Below are positions 55,479 to 64,000 of a stretch of DNA of 64,000 bases, piece after piece. Position 1 is the stretch's first letter, and each line of letters begins with the position of its first letter. The notes under the pieces are model-generated. The model was not told where the DNA came from. It made no database searches and was given only the letters and a program-made list of their open reading frames with translations. The position numbers and the translations under genes were made by a program. Source of the DNA: Fulvia fulva (lineage: Eukaryota; Ascomycota; Dothideomycetes; Mycosphaerellales; Mycosphaerellaceae); contig NC_063019.1 of assembly GCF_020509005.1 (NCBI RefSeq), forward strand, positions 1,302,001 through 1,366,000. The letters are read 5' to 3'.

Positions 55479-58163
55479 TCAGCGTCGAGTGTCTGGCCTC
55501 GGTTTACCCACGATCTTCAGCAGAGAGGGAATCTTCCTCGTCTTGCTGAGACCGACACGGTAGGTTGGGAAGCTGCCATTGCTACCGGCCTTGGTAATGC
55601 TCTTGATGGGCGAATGCGTTACTGGGGCTGGCTTCGCATCAGGTCTCTGCGGAGGTGTGCTTCTGGGTGACTGCATGTCCTTGGCTTTTGGCTGCTGGTT
55701 CGAGTCTTTCCGTGAAAGTGCAGCCTTGGTCGGGCTGCTATCGCCTTTGTTGAGCGCTGAGAGGTCGCTCGAGGGTATGTCGATCTCACTGTTCTCTTTC
55801 GCGGGAGCATTATCGACTGGCTTGCCACTGTCAGCTTTGGCCTTGGGCGGTCTGCCCGGGCGTTTCTTCTTCGGCGACTCATCAAGCTCGACATCGTCTT
55901 CTTCTGCGTTGGGGTCCTCGTCCACGGCGTCTGAGTCTTCGAGAACTTTCTCCTTAGACTTGGCTTTGGGCGGTCGACCGCGACCTTTCTTTGCTACAGG
56001 CTCTTCTGCTTCGAGATCGTCGTTCTCTGAATCAGAGTTTTGAAGCACCTTCTCCTTGGACTTGGTCTTCGGTGGTCGGCCACGGCCTTTCTTGACTGGA
56101 GGCTCTTCAGCTTCGAGTTCATCGTCGTCGTCTGAGTCAGAGTCTTGGAGAACTGTCTTGGAACGTCCTCGGGCTTTCGGCTTGGCAGGTGGTTTGAGCT
56201 CGATCTCCTCCTCGTCATCCTCGGCATCGGAGTCCTTAAGCACTCTTTCAGAGGATTTGGCAGGTTTCTGGGTTGATGCTTTGGCGGGACGACCTCTGGC
56301 TCTCTTTTGTGGAGGCTCTATGACTTCCGCCTCTTCCTTGGCAAGCTCATCCTCATCGTCCTCGTCATCTTGCACGATTTTGCGGCGTGACTTCTGCGTG
56401 GACCCGTTCGTCACTTCCAGCAGAGCAGCCTTACGCTTTGCTTGCTGCTGGCTTAGGTTCGGCGACCTCTGGCTACCACCAAAGTCGACATGATCTTCAA
56501 AGATGGTGGTCTTGCTTCGTCGTGCTCTCTTCGAGGCCGATGCGGGCATAGTAGGAGGTAACATAAGGCCAACGTCGGTCTTCTTCTCAGACGAGAGCTG
56601 GCCCAATGTCTTTGAAGAAGGGCTTGCGTCGATGCTGCTTGCTCGAGAAGACGCCTTTGGGCGTTCTTCGACAGTGACTGGCTTGATCGCAGATTTCCTG
56701 CCCTTTTCAAGCATCTTCTGAGGCGAGACCACGTGAACGCTGTCATTCTCTTCCGTGGCCTTGTCTTTGCTCGGCTGAGTGGCCTTTTGCTTGGTAGGAC
56801 ATAGATCAAGATGAGGAAAGACCTCTTCCTCAGTCATCCTCGAACTGCAACCCAGTGGACACGCATAGAGCCCATCTCGGGAGCCGTTCTGAGCATGAGA
56901 CTGTGATGAAGTGGCAGCTTCTGCTGTAGCATTATCGGTCTTTCTTCGCTGCTGCTTCCTGACCGCCCTCTCGACAGTCAAAGACATGTCGAGTGGCTCT
57001 TCAACCTGCGTGGCTCTCCGTCGGCTGGGTCTTGGCTTGTACTGATCTTCGGGCAGACCCATTTCTTTCAGCATTCTGTCGTCAGAGTCGAGCCTGTCAT
57101 CGGATTGTGTTTGCTCGTGCACCGCTTCCTGTGACTTTCGCTTGCGACCTCGCTTCGCCTTCTGAGCGCCCGAGTTCTCTTCATCTCGAAGCTCCGATAC
57201 TGCATCCCGTCTGTCAATGATCACGACCGGACTAGATTTGGGTGGCGAGCGAGCCTTTGCAGCAGGTGGTGCTGCCTCTTGCGTACCAGGACGGTCGTCT
57301 TCTGGCTTCTGGAAGAATGCTGGTCTCTTTGCAACAGGCGAAAGAGGTTCGATCGTTGGTCTACGGACCAGGTTGGGGACCTGCTGAGCCGTGGTGTTGT
57401 CTTCCCTTTGAATAATCTGCTCGTCTGCCTTGACTGGCGACCCCTCGGTCTGTGTTGGCTCTGCAGAAGCGGTCCAAGGAAAGGAAGAGCTCTTGTCCGA
57501 ATTCGAGGCCTTGGGAAGAGGGGCTTCATTGGCAGTTTGTACGTTGTTGCCGCCACGAGCTTGTTCCACCAACTCCTCTTGTGTCGAATCATTGAAGGCA
57601 TTTGTAGTGCCAGTGTCTCGAAACATGACATTGGGCTCGTGGTTCATGAAATCATCTGCGATAGTTCCAGCTGGTAGACCACTTGGGGCATGCGGGCGAT
57701 CATCATCGTCACCAAGAATCGAGCGTGTTTGAGCATAAGTCTTGACTCGCTTCAGACTCTTGACAGGACTGACGCCAGAATCGGAACCGACAACAGTCGT
57801 ATTACGTCGCTTGTTCCTTTGGAGTGCGGGTGAGGTAGAAGAGGGCATTCCTGCGGCATGTTTCGATGGTTGGTCCGAATTGGTGGCAAGAAGGCCTCGT
57901 TCTGCGTCTGCGACTTGTCTTCGTAGGTCTGAGCACACATCAGCTGGATCGAAGACCACATGTCGGTCGTAGTACATACCTGAGGATGAAGTACCCCTTG
58001 GCGGCTTGTCTGCAGCTCCATCGAGCTGTGGCACTACATCCGGGAAGTCCTTCAAAATGGATGTTGCATGGTCGGCGAGCTGAGAGAACGTGCTACGCTG
58101 ACTCGGTTCGTCTTCAAACAGAATTTCGTCCTCATCTTCCGAGTCCTGTATTGCGGGAGGCAT
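55479..58163 (-). CDS. AT-hook protein with UBZ-like zinc finger, function unknown
   Basis: Intronless frame of 894 residues, strongly charged and mostly disordered, probably nuclear. A zinc-finger motif near residues 434-455 has C-x3-C-x11-H-x3-C spacing (CPLGCSSRM then HLDLC). It resembles ubiquitin-binding UBZ4 fingers of DNA-repair proteins such as Rad18, which usually have C-x2-C. In the last third (about residues 620-775) AT-hook motifs RGRP recur: RARGRPAK, KKGRGRPPK twice, KRPGRPPK, and a weaker KARGRSK. They alternate with acidic VLxDSDxxDD stretches that look like CK2 sites. Two units of about 34 residues are nearly identical tandem copies. The N-terminus begins with a similar acidic patch (QDSEDEDE). 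AT hooks bind AT-rich minor grooves, so a chromatin role is likely. I do not recognise a named orthologue. Confidence 0.8.
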   Translation of the reverse strand: MPPAIQDSEDEDEILFEDEPSQRSTFSQLADHATSILKDFPDVVPQLDGAADKPPRGTSSSGMYYDRHVVFDPADVCSDLRRQVADAERGLLATNSDQPSKHAAGMPSSTSPALQRNKRRNTTVVGSDSGVSPVKSLKRVKTYAQTRSILGDDDDRPHAPSGLPAGTIADDFMNHEPNVMFRDTGTTNAFNDSTQEELVEQARGGNNVQTANEAPLPKASNSDKSSSFPWTASAEPTQTEGSPVKADEQIIQREDNTTAQQVPNLVRRPTIEPLSPVAKRPAFFQKPEDDRPGTQEAAPPAAKARSPPKSSPVVIIDRRDAVSELRDEENSGAQKAKRGRKRKSQEAVHEQTQSDDRLDSDDRMLKEMGLPEDQYKPRPSRRRATQVEEPLDMSLTVERAVRKQQRRKTDNATAEAATSSQSHAQNGSRDGLYACPLGCSSRMTEEEVFPHLDLCPTKQKATQPSKDKATEENDSVHVVSPQKMLEKGRKSAIKPVTVEERPKASSRASSIDASPSSKTLGQLSSEKKTDVGLMLPPTMPASASKRARRSKTTIFEDHVDFGGSQRSPNLSQQQAKRKAALLEVTNGSTQKSRRKIVQDDEDDEDELAKEEAEVIEPPQKRARGRPAKASTQKPAKSSERVLKDSDAEDDEEEIELKPPAKPKARGRSKTVLQDSDSDDDDELEAEEPPVKKGRGRPPKTKSKEKVLQNSDSENDDLEAEEPVAKKGRGRPPKAKSKEKVLEDSDAVDEDPNAEEDDVELDESPKKKRPGRPPKAKADSGKPVDNAPAKENSEIDIPSSDLSALNKGDSSPTKAALSRKDSNQQPKAKDMQSPRSTPPQRPDAKPAPVTHSPIKSITKAGSNGSFPTYRVGLSKTRKIPSLLKIVGKPRPDTRR
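55930..56140 (-). repeat. in-gene tandem repeat, about 102-bp units
   Basis: Two adjacent near-identical units encode KKGRGRPPK plus KSKEKVL plus an acidic SDS segment and EEP. They are part of the AT-hook array of the reverse-strand gene. Confidence 0.8.
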
Positions 58164-60805
58164 TTCGTGGCGAATGTGGTCAAGTCATTGCTCTATTGAC
58201 GCTGTCGATCTTGAAGACGCGCTTCGTGTTGTTGCCTGTAGTTGACCCCCCACGGCAGGTGCAAGTGTTTACTCCAGCAACACTGCCAGCTTTATAAAAG
58301 TTCGTGGGTGTTCGTAGTCGAAGACTGAGAGTTCAATTGCGTACAAATCGTCGTCGAGAGTACTTCGGTGCTGGATGGCACTTTCCACCTGACCTGGCGT
58401 CGCGTGTTTTCGTTAGCGCGTTTGCCTAGTCACAGTAATCCCTGTCATCCCAGCCACACCACTTCGACACGCGCTTTCCCTCACACAACAACATCGCCCC
58501 TTTCAACACTCCCGCCGCCGACATCGACTATCTCGACCTGACGACGCCAATCCTCCCGACTCACCATTCAGCATCATCTACCCGAACCATCTGACCAATT
58601 TCGAAGTCCTCACGCCCGCATCTTCTCCAACAAACACACCAGAAGCACATACCCTCCCCACAGTCCCTCCTTGCGCCCATCGTCTGCGTACCGCTTGATC
58701 GCTTCGCCGCTTTCTCGCAATCCGTACGGCAATAGTCCCCGCGGCTGCGCTCTTTCGGTCCGCAACGTCAGGACCCCAACCCATCCTTGGACCTGGCCGA
58801 GCAGATTGATCGAGTGGATGGCGCGTCTTGGAGTGCTTAACCCTAAGCGATTTTCTCGGCGTCTCGCGTGTGTCTTGTATCACTTTCGATACAGGGCAAG
58901 CAGCTGGCTTCTACGACTAGTCTTGGCAGATCTTCAGTGAGATGTCGGGCGAAAGTGGAGTTGGTAAATGTCCGGTGTGATTTCTTGCCTGGCAACGGGT
59001 GGGGTCATGTGTAATACGGCGGCCTCATGCGTCGGTTTGGTAAGACTTCCGTTGGAAGCGCGCGTCGAGGCTGCTGGCTGGATAAGTGCTTTGGTCATGA
59101 ATGGATAGCTTTGGTGGTCAGAGCTGGGATGTAAGAGGGAGAGAGAAGGGCGAGGAGTGACGGGCAGGTCTCTGCGTTGAGGCTGTCTTGAGGATCTTCA
59201 ATGCTGGACAAGGAAGAATTGAGGTGGTGTGCGTTGTGATGGTCGGCAACACTGGATACTGGATCGTTTGGTTCGAGACTGCTTGGGCTTGCTTCATGAG
59301 CACCTCAAGTGGTGTCTGTTCTTGGTGATGGCGTTCGTGGTGACTGCTGGCTGGAAGGGACACTGGCAAGAGCACTACAGCATCTTGACACCAAGATCTC
59401 GGCCTACACACAGATTGCGCAGTATGGTTGCCTCTTATCACTGGCACTTGATCGCACTCGTCCGAAAGAAGTTGGCTACATATGCGGCTTCCAGCGAGGT
59501 GATCGTGCTCACACACAGAGGCATCCACATCTGCACAGTCAGTCCGTCAAGGACAAGGCATGTCGTAGCTCCAGCCCGCCAGCTGTCTTGCTCAGCCAAG
59601 CCTTCACCATGATCCGTCTCCCAGGGGCAGGTGCTGCAAGTCTTGTGGACCCTCGTCTCCAAGCTACGCGATCCGGACCCAGTACGCAACAAACGGCCTC
59701 ACACCACGCTCCGCCGCATTCACTACTCCCTTGGACAGCGAAGACGTCCTGCGCACTCTTCTCACCCGCTACGCTGCTCAGCAGAAAGCCACCCTCTCTC
59801 CACCCCTCGCACACCTATCGTTCCCTAAAGCTCACACCACAGCATCCTCTACAGGTGTGACAGTTCTACGGAACTCTATCCGATCAGCCGCGTCAATCAT
59901 TTCCTTTCACATTCAGTGTGAGAGTCGATCGATGAGCCCGAACTAACAACCTTGTCTCCTTTATTACTGGATGCACAGGACTTTACCTCACATCTTGTGA
60001 GAAGGCGAGCGGCTTTTGTAGATGTACTTTGTCCGTTGCGCGTTCTGTTGTGGGACGAAAATGCCTCTCGGAGTCACCTAGGCGGAGAGATCGAATCAAA
60101 GACTGTCTCTAGGGGGAGCGCTTACTACAAACTGAGAGGATGCGGTGTGGAGATGGAGAGGTTGTGAGGATGGATTGGTGAAATGATGTGGTGTTTTGAG
60201 GAAGAGATTGATATTGGGAAGAGAGATGTCAGCGAGTGGGGTGTTGGAGTATTGCATGTGGTTCTGTCGACGGTTTTGCAGCTACCTGGATTGAAGGTTG
60301 CTGGAAGGGTCAAACATCTTTGCGCCGGTGTTGTATCTCTAGCTATTCACAGCCCGCGACCTGGACGATGTTGCTGCGCGTGGTGGATGATGTTGCGATG
60401 GAGTCTTCATGCTGGAGCACAGGGACAGGAAGCGGGACCTCTCTCGTGTGAGGATCAAAGCTTTGGCTTGTCTGCAACCTGTCCTTGCCTGCATATAAGG
60501 CTGACTTGTTCTAACTCTGCCACTGCAATGTGGCATCGATCTGGACTCGCTGCTGTGCATGGCAAGGACGAGAGACACTACTGGCGCAAAGGACCTGAAA
60601 GGGAACTTGAAGATTACTGTATGCTGTGGAAGGTTGAGACGGGATCCCTTTGAGCGTTCTGAACGCTGTCGCCGTTTCCTTGAACTTGTCAAAGGGCGAG
60701 AGGAGCGGCTGACCACTTTTTTATAAGTCTTCCCCGGGTCGATGGTGGAGAAGAGTTGCTAACTGCACATCTCGCAGACATCCTCCTCGCTCTGACACCA
60801 CTTCA
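58164..60805. other. 2.6-kb stretch without a recognisable gene
   Basis: The left part is presumably the promoter of the AT-hook gene. Elsewhere short frames overlap on both strands. Two ATG-less open stretches look slightly protein-like (58,417-58,698 and about 59,575-59,946, both forward), but neither has a start, a domain or a clear splice partner. No RNA gene is visible. Confidence 0.5.
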
Positions 60806-61279
60806 TCACGCCAACGCAAATGCTGCCCGTCCCAGAATCAAGAATGACCAGCCCGTGCCGAGGAAGTACAGCAAACTCCTCACCTGCGTCCAGCCCTGGC
60901 TCTGCTCCGTCGCCAAATAGTTCACGGTATACAACGTCCTGATCACCATCCATCCGACCACGAAGTTGATCAGCCCCAGCTCTCCTTCACCAACACGATT
61001 CTCAGCCAGCATGCCGGCGAACAGTGTCGCAACATACAGAGGCATGTTCTCTAGGTGGTTTCTGTGGCATGACTCTCCGCGCTCGAACGCTGCGAACTCT
61101 TTTGGCGTCAGGCGTTTCTTGATGTTCTCGAGCTGGGTGCTGCCTCTGGGGTTGCGATTGTCATGTTTCTTGAGGTCGCCTTGGCTGGCTTTGCTGATCG
61201 CATATCCATGAGGGAGTATCGCGAGGAGGTAGTAAAGTGGGATGGAGAGGATCGGGATCGAGAAAGAGACCGTTGCCAT
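60806..61279 (-). CDS. MAPEG-family membrane protein
   Basis: A 157-residue integral membrane protein with four hydrophobic segments, matching the usual size and topology of the MAPEG family (microsomal glutathione transferases and leukotriene C4 synthase relatives). The first segment lies at about residues 8-28. A conserved-type helix follows with ERGESCHRNHLENMPLY near residues 66-82; its HRNHLEN core corresponds to the Asn/Glu-containing family motif. A C-terminal hydrophobic segment ends the protein. There is no intron, and ATG 61,279 is the first in frame. Fungal members of this group are mostly uncharacterised, so glutathione transferase or peroxidase activity is not assured. Family call good; reaction unknown. 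Confidence 0.88.
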   Translation of the reverse strand: MATVSFSIPILSIPLYYLLAILPHGYAISKASQGDLKKHDNRNPRGSTQLENIKKRLTPKEFAAFERGESCHRNHLENMPLYVATLFAGMLAENRVGEGELGLINFVVGWMVIRTLYTVNYLATEQSQGWTQVRSLLYFLGTGWSFLILGRAAFALA

Positions 61280-62249
61280 TGCGGTGGTGGATTGGTAGGA
61301 AGGTCGCGGATGATTGTACGTTCGTTGAGTCGGTCTCAGTGATGGACTGACTTTCGTGGTGGATCTAATGAGGAGCTGATGAGAGTGTAGGTGAGATGGG
61401 AAGGGTTATGAACAGCCAGAGGTTTCTACTTATCCACTACGCTTACGAGGTTTTACGAGAATTTTGTCCACCTTGGATCGGAATTCCACTTCCTCGCGTC
61501 TATCGTTTTCGCGGGAGTTCGCACATGCCGAGGATGAGGTCAGAATGCCCGGTATGCTATCTGCACGTGCAATCGCAAGTGTTTGCAGCGTCTCACGCTT
61601 ACCCAGCCTCTCCATTGAATGGTGTGGTGTGGTGCCATCATCCTTCCGAAGTTCCGAAGCGAGCTTGAGACCAGCCCCGCGTGCCCCGCTTGCCCGCCAT
61701 CGCGACTTCGACTGCGACTTCAACTACCAAAATCAAGACTGGCATGTGATACGAAGAGAACCAGCTTCGATATAGACACCGCATACCGTCCGGTATAACA
61801 CCTCAGCTCATACAGGAAGTTTGAAACAGAGCCTGGCTGTCATCCGGCTGCACAATCCCAGGAAACAAACGCTGCCCAGGGTTCTGTGCCTCTCGCAGCA
61901 TGCATACTAAACTCTATTGCCTTCCCCACCTCTTGACGACCTCGTCTTTCGGGAAAACACTTGACTGCATCTGGCTCCCAAGAGGTATGGATTATGTGCC
62001 ATGGACTAGGTGCAGCAGCGTGAGCCGCCTGCGATGCGGCCTGCAGCTGTGCGAGCTGCGATAAGAGGACAGAGCTCAGCTCCAGGTAGGTGGGAGACGT
62101 TGCTTCCTCTGTTGGCTCACGCTTGTCGTCGTCGTTCTCGTACTACTGTCTCGAAGACGGCGGTAGAGGCATCGTCTGTTGCTTCGTAGCACTGGGTACT
62201 GGACATTAGTGATCCTGCAGAGGGACTACAATTCCAGGCCATCGCCAGG
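61280..62249. other. intergenic region before the phosphatase-like gene
   Basis: Divergent promoter region between the MAPEG gene and the phosphatase-like gene. No gene, RNA or repeat is supported; short frames have no domains. Confidence 0.6.
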
Positions 62250-64000
62250 ATGCTCACTCCCACTCCCACATCTACCCTCCTCGCCACAATCCTCCTCCTC
62301 CTCCTCCTCACACCCTCCACCCTCGCCCAATCCCCCCCTCGCTACTACACCGTCTGGTCCAGCGTAATCTTCCAACGCACCGGCGAACGCACCCCCGAAA
62401 TCATCGGCGACTCCTCCCTCCCCATCACTCTCACCTCAACCGGCGCAAACCAAGCCCAGTCCGCTGGCCAGTTCTTCCGAAACCGCTACATTGGCACCGG
62501 AACCACGAACACGGGCGCCTCCAATGGCACTAATGGTGCAGGCAACTCGACTGCCCGGTTGGCAGGTTTAGACGCGGATATTTATGATGAACTCCAGATG
62601 TATGCAACGGCGCTGGATCAGCAGTGGAATGTGGCTACGGCGCAGGCGTGGTTTCAGGGCTTTTATCCGCCGTTTGCGCCGGGGGCTAATCGGAGTGCTG
62701 GGGCGGTTATTGAGGGGGAGGAGGATGTATTGGCGGATGGGAGCTATGTGAGTATTGAGCCGTGCGGGTGAGGCGATGTGGTAATTCGATATACTGATGC
62801 TTTTGGCAGGTTACGGGACCCTTGAATGGATATCAGTATCCGTATATTCATGTTACTGGCGCCCTTGATCCGAATTTCATATACACGGGAGCGAACTGGA
62901 ATTGTCCGGCGTTTACGAGGCAGTCGAGAGATTGGACGCTTACACCGCAGTATAGTGTTACGGAAGAGGAGTTTGAGGGGATATATGCTGCGACAGGAAG
63001 CGCTGTTTTGAGAGGTCTGGTACCGCCAGAAGCATGGTATGTGAAATCTCCAGGGACGACAGCGCCGAACGATATGCAAGGCCATGTTCTTGCGCCCATC
63101 GACCACCACAATCTGCCCTTCGTTCGACATTTTAGTACCAAGCTCTCAAAGACAAAAGACACGAACTAACACCCTCCCCAGGGGCTACAACAACGCCTAC
63201 GCAGTCTACGACTACCTTCAATACCAAAACGCCCACAACACCACCGTCCGCGACGCCCTCTCCACCCTCCGCGACGTCCGCACAAACACCTCCTACCTAA
63301 CCCAACTCTCCTGGCTCGCATCCCAACAACAATACGCCATGCTCGGCAACCTCGCCGCCCTGAACCCCTACACCGGCGCCTCCTCCCTCCAAACCGTCAC
63401 CGGCAGCATCTCCACGCTTCCCGGCAACATGCTCGCCTCGAAAGTCCTAGCGCAGCTAGAAAACGCCATCGCAAGCGCGGGAGCGCAGTTCAAGCTGAAT
63501 GTCTTGTTCGCGGACTTTTACCCCTTGATGAGCTTCTTCGCTCTCGCGGGGCTGCCGGGGCTGAATAGTAATTTCTATGGCATTCCGGACTATGCCGCAT
63601 CTGCTGTATTCGAACTCTTTTCCTACGAGAACTCCACGAACGCGACGTATCCCGGTGCGGAAAGTCTTTACGTCCGCTTCTCGTTTAGGAACGGCACGAG
63701 TGGTGTGGAGGATGAGTTTAGGAGTTATCCCATCTTCGGCAGAGGGCCGGATGCGACGGAGATGCCGTGGGAGGAGTTTCAGACGCAGATGGAGAGGATT
63801 AGTTTTGGTGGGAATGAGGTGGTACCGGAGTGGTGTAATCAGTGCGGTTCGCCTAGTTTGTTCTGCGCAGCTTTCAATTCTGACCTGACGGCCTCGGGCT
63901 CGCGACCTTATCGAGGCTGGCGCGGTGGTTCAGATGACGATGATGGGATGGCTCCCGCTGTCGCCGGAGTGATCGGTGCTATCATTGCCTTGGCTATAGC
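62250..64000 (+). CDS. secreted histidine-phosphatase-like protein, catalytic residues lost (partial)
   Basis: Start of a gene that runs off the window. Exons are 62,250-62,747, 62,810-63,036 and 63,182 onward; introns begin GTGAGT and GTATGT and both end CAG. The frame holds to the window end (514 codons so far). Residues 1-26 are a signal peptide. The fold is that of histidine acid phosphatases. The catalytic RHGxRxP motif reads RTGERTP at residues 43-49, so the nucleophilic His is Thr, and the later HD motif reads FADFYP near residue 352, with Ala in place of His. Several N-glycosylation sites (NGT, NST, NTS, NAT) fit a secreted protein. Near the end an Asp run is followed by a hydrophobic segment (APAVAGVIGAIIALAIA), probably a membrane anchor. 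It is expected to be a pseudo-phosphatase or to have a changed function. Confidence 0.85.

Noticed and set aside
58417..58698. Protein-like forward stretch upstream of the AT-hook gene
   Set aside because: No ATG, an in-frame stop directly upstream, and the Pro/Ser/Thr richness is explained by C-rich DNA.
59575..59946. Open forward stretch with some coding look
   Set aside because: No in-frame ATG near its start, a stop just upstream, no domain and no clear splice sites.
28560..64000. Secondary-metabolite cluster around the P450 reductase
   Set aside because: No polyketide synthase, peptide synthetase, terpene synthase or P450 gene is present; the reductase is the general housekeeping type.
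1..64000. CRISPR array, phage or bacterial defence system
   Set aside because: The window is fungal nuclear DNA with spliced genes; no regularly spaced repeats were seen.

Overview
The window is nuclear DNA of a filamentous ascomycete (Pezizomycotina). Short introns with GT..AG ends and CTGAC branch points, a class I hydrophobin, an SPX-ankyrin-GDPD protein, a fungal NADPH-cytochrome P450 reductase and a Tao3/Pag1 protein all say fungus. A Dothideomycete (Mycosphaerella-like) is my best guess for the lineage; this is inference and not proven by the window.

Region 1 (1 to about 28,560) is a solid block of dead, nested transposable elements. Almost every CA and TG dinucleotide has become TA while CG is kept, so the reading frames are riddled with TAG/TAA stops. 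This is the mark of repeat-induced point mutation (RIP) with strong CpA preference. I can trace two partial copies of a Ty3/Gypsy chromovirus (Gypsy-1, forward), a full-length Gypsy-2 with paired 519-bp LTRs (reverse), the 5' half of a Gypsy-3 (reverse), and three Tad1-like LINE copies with (ATCT)n 3' tails (two reverse, one forward). A 235-bp solo LTR-like insertion at 22,255-22,489 has kept its CA dinucleotides and so looks younger than the RIP. No intact gene lies in this block.

Region 2 (about 28,560 to 64,000) is ordinary gene space. On the + strand in order: a class I hydrophobin (3 exons), an ammonium permease of Mep/Amt type, NADPH-cytochrome P450 reductase (2 exons), an RBMS/Msa1-like two-RRM RNA-binding protein (3 coding exons), a 2,576-residue Tao3/Pag1/Furry cell-morphogenesis protein (2 exons), and a Gde1-type glycerophosphodiesterase (2 exons). 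On the - strand follow an AT-hook protein with a UBZ-like zinc finger and a MAPEG-family membrane protein. The window ends inside a + strand secreted, membrane-anchored histidine-phosphatase homologue that lacks its catalytic histidines.

The genes form no biosynthetic cluster. They are housekeeping or surface genes: nitrogen uptake with GATA sites upstream, phospholipid-derived phosphate recovery with paired CACGTG boxes upstream, P450 electron supply, and RAM-pathway polarity. The hydrophobin lies less than 1 kb from the transposon block. I found no clear undescribed system. The most rewarding signals are the RIP stratigraphy of the transposon block, the degenerate phosphatase, and the 3n intron just after the Tao3 start codon.
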